Below are positions 32,851-37,261 of a stretch of 37,261 nucleotides of DNA, piece after piece (the first letter of the stretch is position 1; each line of letters begins with the position of its first letter). Origin of the DNA: DATMBL01 sp050735975 (lineage in GTDB: Bacteria > Desulfobacterota > Binatia > UBA9968); NCBI GenBank assembly GCA_050735975.1, contig JBOHVS010000018.1, positions 1-37,261 on the forward strand, in the 5' to 3' direction. The notes beneath the pieces were generated by a model. That model saw only the letters and a list, made by a program, of their open reading frames with translations. It was not told where the DNA came from and did no database searches. The position numbers were made by a program, and so were the translations under genes.

Positions 32851-33651
32851 TTATCCGTCCGCTTTGCCGGTCGCAAACGCTTTGGGGAAGTTTTCTTTGG
32901 TCTTAAGCGCCTCCTCGATTTTTTCCGCCTCTTCGCGCGAGCTGTAGCGGCCGACCCGAACCCGATACCAGGTCTTTCCCTTATTCTGGATCTCCGCCAT
33001 GTACGCGTTGTAACCTTTATTCCTTAGCCTATCAACCCAACTCTTGGCCGACTTCTCTTCGGGAAATGCGTTGACTTGAACCGTCCATCTCCCCTGGTCT
33101 TTGGCGCTTTCAGCAGTCTTGGTCTGCGCCGGCGCAGATCGCTCCTTTGCCTTTTCCTTTTCCGCGGTTTTTAACGGAAGAATTCTCTCAGGCGGCTTTT
33201 CGGCGCCGGCCGTCTTCTTCACCGCTGTTTTCTCGCCGGGCTCCGCGCTCTTCTCTGCCGCCATCCGGGCGGTTGGGGAAGGAGCTTCGGAGGCCTTGCG
33301 GGCTGCGTCCCTGGACTCGCGTTTTCCGGAATTCTCTTGCGGCTCGGGCTTTGGCTTTTCCTCGCCTAAAGGCGCCGGTGCCGGCGGTTTTGTCAACGTA
33401 TCGTAGAACGTCAACTCCTCCCTGGGTTGGGATGCCGCGGTAGAGCCGCCGGATGGCTGTCCCGGTTTGATGGGAATCTTCATCAAAGGCTCCTCTGCCT
33501 TGATAATCTTCCTCTCTTCGATTCCCTTTCCAACCACCATGCCAAGGAAAAAAATTATCACCGAGGCGATTGTGAAAACAGCGCCAAGCAATACCATCTG
33601 AGCCCGGCTGAAGTAGTAACGTTTGTCCTTACCTTTGCGATTGTCTGCCAT
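32851..33651 (-). CDS. Membrane-anchored SPOR-domain protein
   Basis: This 266-residue protein has a short cytoplasmic start rich in Lys/Arg, one membrane helix (about 18-41), a long low-complexity Pro/Lys/Glu/Ala linker (about 55-185) and a C-terminal SPOR domain (188-262) with GRWTVQVNAFPEEKSAKSWV and KTWYRVRVGR. SPOR domains bind peptidoglycan stripped of stem peptides, mostly at the division septum, as in FtsN or DedD. The decapeptide KTWYRVRVGR is identical to that in the GspD SPOR domain. The gene stands between argS (22 bases away) and trpD (6 bases). Confidence 0.9.
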   Translation of the reverse strand: MADNRKGKDKRYYFSRAQMVLLGAVFTIASVIIFFLGMVVGKGIEERKIIKAEEPLMKIPIKPGQPSGGSTAASQPREELTFYDTLTKPPAPAPLGEEKPKPEPQENSGKRESRDAARKASEAPSPTARMAAEKSAEPGEKTAVKKTAGAEKPPERILPLKTAEKEKAKERSAPAQTKTAESAKDQGRWTVQVNAFPEEKSAKSWVDRLRNKGYNAYMAEIQNKGKTWYRVRVGRYSSREEAEKIEEALKTKENFPKAFATGKADG

Positions 33652-33673
33652 CGACGTCCCCTATCGCACCCCA

Positions 33674-35371
33674 CTACACATGATTGGCATCGGACCCTGA
33701 CCGCGACGCCATCTTCATGGGAGCCTCCACGCCTAAGATATTCAGTCCTCGCCCAATCGTCTTCTGAACAGCCTGCGCCAAGGACAGCCGTGCCTTCGTC
33801 AAGTCGAGATCGTCCGTCAACACTCGATTGCGATTGTAATAGCGATGGAACTCCCCTGCGAGATCAAGAAGATAGAATACCATCCGATGGGGCTCCAGCT
33901 CGTTGACGCTCTCCTCTAGAACCTCGTTAAACTGAATAAGCTTGCGGATCAGCTCCATCTCCTCCACCAGCTCTAGACGCCCGAACGGTGGGGTACGGAG
34001 CGCCGCCTCGTTGGCTAACACTCCGCTCCTGCCCGCCTGTTCGAAGATGCTGGCGACCCGAGCGTGCGCATACTGCACATAGAATACGGGATTCTCACTC
34101 GACTGCCGCTTGGCAAGATCCAGGTCGAAGTCGAGATGGCTGTCCGATTTGCGCATCAAGAAGAAGAACCGCGCTGCGTCCCGACCTACCTCTTCAAGCA
34201 CTTCCTCCAACGAAACAAAGTCTCCGGTTCGCTTGCCCATACGGACCGGTTCGCCGCCGCGCGTGAGGTGAACCATTTGAACCAGTACGATCTGCAGAAT
34301 ACTCGGGTCGAAGCCCAATCCCTGCACGGCCGCTTTGAGGCGGGGCACATAACCGTGGTGATCCGCGCCCCAGACGTTAATCAGCTTATGAAAGTTGCGC
34401 TCAAACTTGTTCCGGTGGTAAGCGATATCGCTTGCGAAATAAGTCAGCTCGCCGTCGCTTTTGATGACGGTTCGATCCTTGTCGTCACCGAACTGCGTCG
34501 ATTTGAACCATTCCGCACCGTCCCTGGAATAGATCATGCCGCGTTCGCGCAACAGCTCTATCGTTTTCACGACTTCATTTCTCTCCCGCAACGCCTTCTC
34601 GCTGAAAAACGAGTCGAAACGAATGGCGAAGGCCTCAAGTTGCCGCCTGATCATATCGAGCAAAGAGTCGCCGCCGTATTGCCGAAAAAAGCTAAGCGCC
34701 GCATCTTTCGATTCGTGAAGAAATTTACCGCCGTGTTCTTGTCTTACTGCCGCAGCGATACCTTTGACGTACTCCCCGGGATAGCCCTCTTCCGGAAAGT
34801 CGATCTTTTCTCCAAACAGCTCCCGGTATCGCACGTCCAGAGAAAGAGCCAAATTCTCCATCTGTTTGCCGGCGTCGTTGACATAGTATTCGCGCCCTAC
34901 CTCGAAGCCGGTCGCCTCGTGCAAGCGCGCCAAGACGTCGCCGATGACCGCCACTCTTCCATGGCCCACGTGCAGCGGACCCGTCGGGTTGACGCTGGCG
35001 AACTCAACTTGAACCTTCTGACCGCAACCGATATCCGGAGGAGTATATTTGCCCTCTGCGAGCTCGCGGAGCCGCTCATAATAGAACTTCGGCGCAAATC
35101 CGAAGTTTAAAAAACCGGGGCCGGCGATTTCTTTGCGTGCCAGAATGCCCTCGGGATCATCGAGGTTCTTGAGAATGGATTCCGCAATCACGCGGGGCGG
35201 CTTCTTCACTTTCTGCGCCCAGAGCATCGCCACGTTGGTCGCCAAGTCGCCAAACTCGCGCTGCTTCGGCGGTTCGAGAAACAAAGGGGGGATCTCCGTC
35301 GAATTCAGCTCTCCCCCCTTTGCTGTTTTCTCAATGGCCCGGACTAGTAGCTGCTTAAGGTGACTTCGCAT
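33674..35371 (-). CDS. argS: Arginyl-tRNA synthetase
   Basis: This class I tRNA synthetase charges tRNA-Arg. The 565-residue protein has the N-terminal Add1 domain (1-105), then SVNPTGPLHVGHGRVAVIGD (127-146), with HVGH as its HIGH motif. It also has YVNDAGKQMENLALS, GADHHGYVPRLKAA and VRMGKRTGDFVSLEEVL (in place of KMSKS, as usual in ArgS). The C-terminal anticodon-binding domain ends YNRNRVL...RLSLAQAVQKTIGRGLNILGVEAPMKM. The ATG at 35371 follows AAAGGT at a suitable distance. A possible promoter lies about 120 bases upstream. Confidence 0.97.
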   Translation of the reverse strand: MRSHLKQLLVRAIEKTAKGGELNSTEIPPLFLEPPKQREFGDLATNVAMLWAQKVKKPPRVIAESILKNLDDPEGILARKEIAGPGFLNFGFAPKFYYERLRELAEGKYTPPDIGCGQKVQVEFASVNPTGPLHVGHGRVAVIGDVLARLHEATGFEVGREYYVNDAGKQMENLALSLDVRYRELFGEKIDFPEEGYPGEYVKGIAAAVRQEHGGKFLHESKDAALSFFRQYGGDSLLDMIRRQLEAFAIRFDSFFSEKALRERNEVVKTIELLRERGMIYSRDGAEWFKSTQFGDDKDRTVIKSDGELTYFASDIAYHRNKFERNFHKLINVWGADHHGYVPRLKAAVQGLGFDPSILQIVLVQMVHLTRGGEPVRMGKRTGDFVSLEEVLEEVGRDAARFFFLMRKSDSHLDFDLDLAKRQSSENPVFYVQYAHARVASIFEQAGRSGVLANEAALRTPPFGRLELVEEMELIRKLIQFNEVLEESVNELEPHRMVFYLLDLAGEFHRYYNRNRVLTDDLDLTKARLSLAQAVQKTIGRGLNILGVEAPMKMASRSGSDANHV

Positions 35372-35490
35372 CGTGACCTTTAATTATCTGCTGATCCCGT
35401 TCTGCAAGCTTGCCTCGGACGGCCAGCAGAGGCACTCTCTTCATCAATTGTGCGGGAAAATTCGCCAGAAGACGCTTTTGAGGTTAGCAC

Positions 35491-35520
35491 TTAATAGTAA
35501 TTTTTTCCATTCAAAGTCAA
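35491..35520 (-). promoter_or_regulatory. Possible sigma-70 promoter of the argS-SPOR-trp operon
   Basis: On the minus strand TTGACT (35520-35515) is followed after 18 bases by TATTAA (35496-35491), in an AT-rich island within GC-rich DNA and upstream of argS. The leader would be about 115 bases. Evidence is pattern only. The rest of the 35372-35578 gap shows no gene. Confidence 0.4.
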
Positions 35521-35578
35521 CTTTGACGCTGCCTCATTGGTTGCCCCGGCGGGTTTTCTTCATCAGAAACGGGGCGAC

Positions 35579-36112
35579 CTATCGGCGCCACAAGGACAAA
35601 TACTTCGCGGGAACGCTTGCCGTCAGGAACAGCGGGCCGGACACATAAAACTCCACGCCGCCTGCGTAAGCCTCATGAGCATCGATCATGATGACCGCGG
35701 GTGAGGGATCGCGTCTTCTGCCGACGGCCAGGGCGTCTTCCAGTGACGCGCTGAGATGGACGAATTGGCGGTCACGTGGTTTAAGTCCGCCGCGAAGAAT
35801 CGATTCAGCCAAGTCACGCGCGGTACCGTGATACAGCTGCGGCGGAGGTTTCACGGGCTCAGAGCCAAGTTCCACCGGAAATGAATGACCGTACGTAGCG
35901 CGAGCTTTGCCTTCTCTAAGCTCGAAGCGCTTCGAGTCCTGGATAACTCTAAGGACCTCATCTTCCGTCGTGTCTGGGAAGCGGTGCTCCACGGTTGCGA
36001 AGAGATCTGGCCAAGCTACAAAGCCCTGCCGGTCAAAGATGAGTGGATACTCCTTCGGACGGTGGCGCAGCAGGTAGGTGAGAAACTTAGAGATTGGCTC
36101 CGCGGGAACCAC
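35579..36112 (-). CDS. kptA: RNA 2'-phosphotransferase, KptA/Tpt1 family
   Basis: KptA/Tpt1 removes an internal 2'-phosphate from RNA, using NAD+ and forming ADP-ribose 1'',2''-cyclic phosphate. The 177-residue protein has the normal length. Active-site pieces are LLRHRP (R16, H17), ARATYGHS (R71, H76), LYHGTARDLAESILRGGLKP (94-112) and FVHLSAS (118-123), with RRR at 132-134 near the NAD site; this fits the Arg-His-Arg-Arg tetrad known for the family. The start is GTG at 36112. It lies 7 bases after the dehydrogenase gene. Most bacteria have no known RNA substrate for this enzyme, so its role is open. Confidence 0.93.
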   Translation of the reverse strand: MVPAEPISKFLTYLLRHRPKEYPLIFDRQGFVAWPDLFATVEHRFPDTTEDEVLRVIQDSKRFELREGKARATYGHSFPVELGSEPVKPPPQLYHGTARDLAESILRGGLKPRDRQFVHLSASLEDALAVGRRRDPSPAVIMIDAHEAYAGGVEFYVSGPLFLTASVPAKYLSLWRR

Positions 36113-36119
36113 GGGAAGT

Positions 36120-37001
36120 TTATCCCTTTCTTTGGCCGGTGATCAGATCAAAAACATTACAAGCGATCCCCGTGGCTTCGTAACCGTCCATCCCCGTCGC
36201 TTGGGCGATCGAAAACATTTGATAGGCCAATGCACTGAACGGAACCGGCACTTCCATCTCCCGCGCCATATCGAGACCGAACCCCACATCCTTAGGCATC
36301 CAAGATTTGCGCGGCTTGTATTTCCGGCTGACCACGATTTCGCAGACGCGATCGATGGCTTGCGAGTTCTGCTGCGAATTCTTGAGAACCGTATGAAACG
36401 TTTCTTCAGTCACCCCGCCTTTCTTAAGCCAGGAAAAGATCTCCGCCAGTCCCAGATGCTGAATCGCCGCGAACATCGCCATAGCATTTTTTACCAACTT
36501 GGCGTTGCCCAGCTCTCCCACGTGGACGATCTTCTTGCCCATTGCCTTGAAGATAGGCAGGTGTTGCTCGAATAATTCCGGCGACCCCGAGATCCACAGC
36601 GACAAAGTCCCGGCCGCCGCCGCTTCTTCGACGCCGCCGGCCGAACCGTCGAGGATTCTCCACCCTTTTCGCTCCAGTTCCGCGTTTACTCCGACAATGG
36701 TCTTTTTATCGATGCTACTGAAATCCACCCAGAGCCTGGCCCCACTCGTAGCCTCATGGAGTCCCCCCTTGCCCAAGCCGACCGCTTTCACCGCCTCGTT
36801 GTAAGGCAGCATCGAGAGCACGACCTCGGAGGCCTCGGCAACTGCTCTGGGAGACTCCTTGAAAGCCGCGCCTTGGGTTTCGAGGGTCCTGGCGACCTCC
36901 CGTCTCAGATCATTCACTACCAAGCTATAGCCGGCCTTGATCAAGTTGGCCGCCATCCCACTCCCCATACCACCGGTGCCGATAAACCCTAACGTCTTCA
37001 T
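36120..37001 (-). CDS. NAD(P)-dependent beta-hydroxyacid dehydrogenase (3-hydroxyisobutyrate dehydrogenase family)
   Basis: This 293-residue member of the 3-hydroxyisobutyrate/tartronate-semialdehyde reductase family has LGFIGTGGMGSGMAANLIKAG (4-24) binding NAD(P), SMLPYNEAV, WVDFSSIDKKT, ILDGSAGGVEEAAAAGTLSLWISG (116-139) at the substrate site, and GNAKLVKNAM (165-174) with the expected catalytic lysine K171. The actual substrate cannot be assigned. The start has an ideal ribosome-binding site (AAGGAG, five bases before the ATG). It follows a cupin gene and precedes kptA at 7 bases. Confidence 0.93.
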   Translation of the reverse strand: MKTLGFIGTGGMGSGMAANLIKAGYSLVVNDLRREVARTLETQGAAFKESPRAVAEASEVVLSMLPYNEAVKAVGLGKGGLHEATSGARLWVDFSSIDKKTIVGVNAELERKGWRILDGSAGGVEEAAAAGTLSLWISGSPELFEQHLPIFKAMGKKIVHVGELGNAKLVKNAMAMFAAIQHLGLAEIFSWLKKGGVTEETFHTVLKNSQQNSQAIDRVCEIVVSRKYKPRKSWMPKDVGFGLDMAREMEVPVPFSALAYQMFSIAQATGMDGYEATGIACNVFDLITGQRKG

Positions 37002-37069
37002 AGCTACTCCTTCATTCTTATCGACGGGAGACCGGTGCTCGGTCTTCCCTCTCCGGTCGCTCGCTTGTG

Positions 37070-37261
37070 CTATTCGATCACTCGCACCCCTTCAGGCCAC
37101 AAAACCAACACCAAAGTTTCGCCGACCGCGCGCGGCGTGTGAACCGACTTCGGATCGAGAAAGACCAGGTCGCCCTCTTCGTACGCGCCTGTTTCGTCCG
37201 TGACCCTTCCTTTGAGCACGAGATAGAACTCGCCGCCAATATGTTCGTGTCTCGAGAAAAC
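37070..37261 (-). CDS. ChrR-like cupin protein, 5' end outside the window
   Basis: The last 63 codons of a small cupin run from the window edge to a TAG at 37070-37072. They read FSRHEHIGGEFYLVLKG, then DETGAYEEGDLVFLDP, then SVHTPRAVGETLVLVLWPEG. The HEH...G...E pattern and H in SVHTP are the metal ligands of cupin domains, and the EGD...P...HTP order recalls the ChrR-type cupin_7 family. The function is unknown; it may be an acireductone- or anti-sigma-like metal protein. It lies 68 bases upstream of the dehydrogenase gene. Confidence 0.8.
   Translation of the reverse strand, partial: VFSRHEHIGGEFYLVLKGRVTDETGAYEEGDLVFLDPKSVHTPRAVGETLVLVLWPEGVRVIE

Noticed and set aside
34064..35110. Long open frame (348 codons) on the plus strand opposite argS
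   Set aside because: It is fully antisense to a clear arginyl-tRNA synthetase, shows no domain pattern and is typical of the open antisense frames that GC-rich codon use creates.

Overview
The window comes from the chromosome of an uncultured-looking diderm (Gram-negative) bacterium. The evidence for an outer membrane is an LptD lipopolysaccharide translocon gene, a type II secretion system with a secretin, and a lipoprotein signal on that secretin. The DNA is moderately GC-rich by eye. The gene mix (type II IPP isomerase, CoxD/CoxE/XdhC/YqeB molybdenum-hydroxylase maturation genes, argS-SPOR-trpDCFBA, an archaeal-type DUF120 protein) would suit a deltaproteobacterial, Methylomirabilota or Tectomicrobia-like soil or subsurface lineage. 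I cannot place it more exactly from sequence alone. Every convincing gene lies on the minus strand, so transcription runs from high to low coordinates. I see no rRNA, tRNA, CRISPR array, phage gene or intact insertion sequence.

In transcription order the layout is as follows. (1) 37261-35579: a cupin fragment cut by the window edge, a beta-hydroxyacid dehydrogenase and a KptA/Tpt1 RNA 2'-phosphotransferase. (2) 35371-28172: argS, a membrane-anchored SPOR protein, then trpD-trpC-trpF-trpB-trpA, which covers tryptophan synthesis from anthranilate onward; trpE and trpG are not here. (3) 28026-23670: folC, lptD and a small cupin. (4) 23644-11448: a nearly complete type II secretion operon in the order gspE-F-G-H-I-J-K-L-M-C-D. 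It ends in an unusual secretin that is a lipoprotein and carries a C-terminal peptidoglycan-binding SPOR domain. The prepilin peptidase and a separate pilotin are absent. (5) 11447-11015: a non-coding region packed with small palindromes. (6) 11014-6613: yqeB, coxD, coxE and two xdhC-type genes, a maturation module for molybdenum hydroxylases, without any hydroxylase subunit in the window. (7) 6564-3310: a flavin-themed run consisting of a stand-alone homologue of the archaeal CTP-dependent riboflavin kinase, UbiX flavin prenyltransferase, FMN-dependent type II IPP isomerase and two split-barrel flavin-binding-type proteins. (8) 3313-2: a MacA/MacB-like efflux system with separate ATPase and permease genes.

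The most interesting system is region 7. A possible FMN-forming kinase overlaps the flavin prenyltransferase gene by 8 bases. The next gene makes dimethylallyl diphosphate, whose monophosphate form is the prenyl donor for UbiX. Together these look like a compact supply line for prenylated FMN, with the flavin or molybdenum enzymes it serves possibly nearby. The second theme is non-coding. Several gaps carry short degenerate repeats with a 7-base period, often as inverted arms, and a separate CAGGCTGCTCA palindrome family. Some of these run into the predicted 5' ends of gspG, gspK and lptD and affect the choice of start codon.
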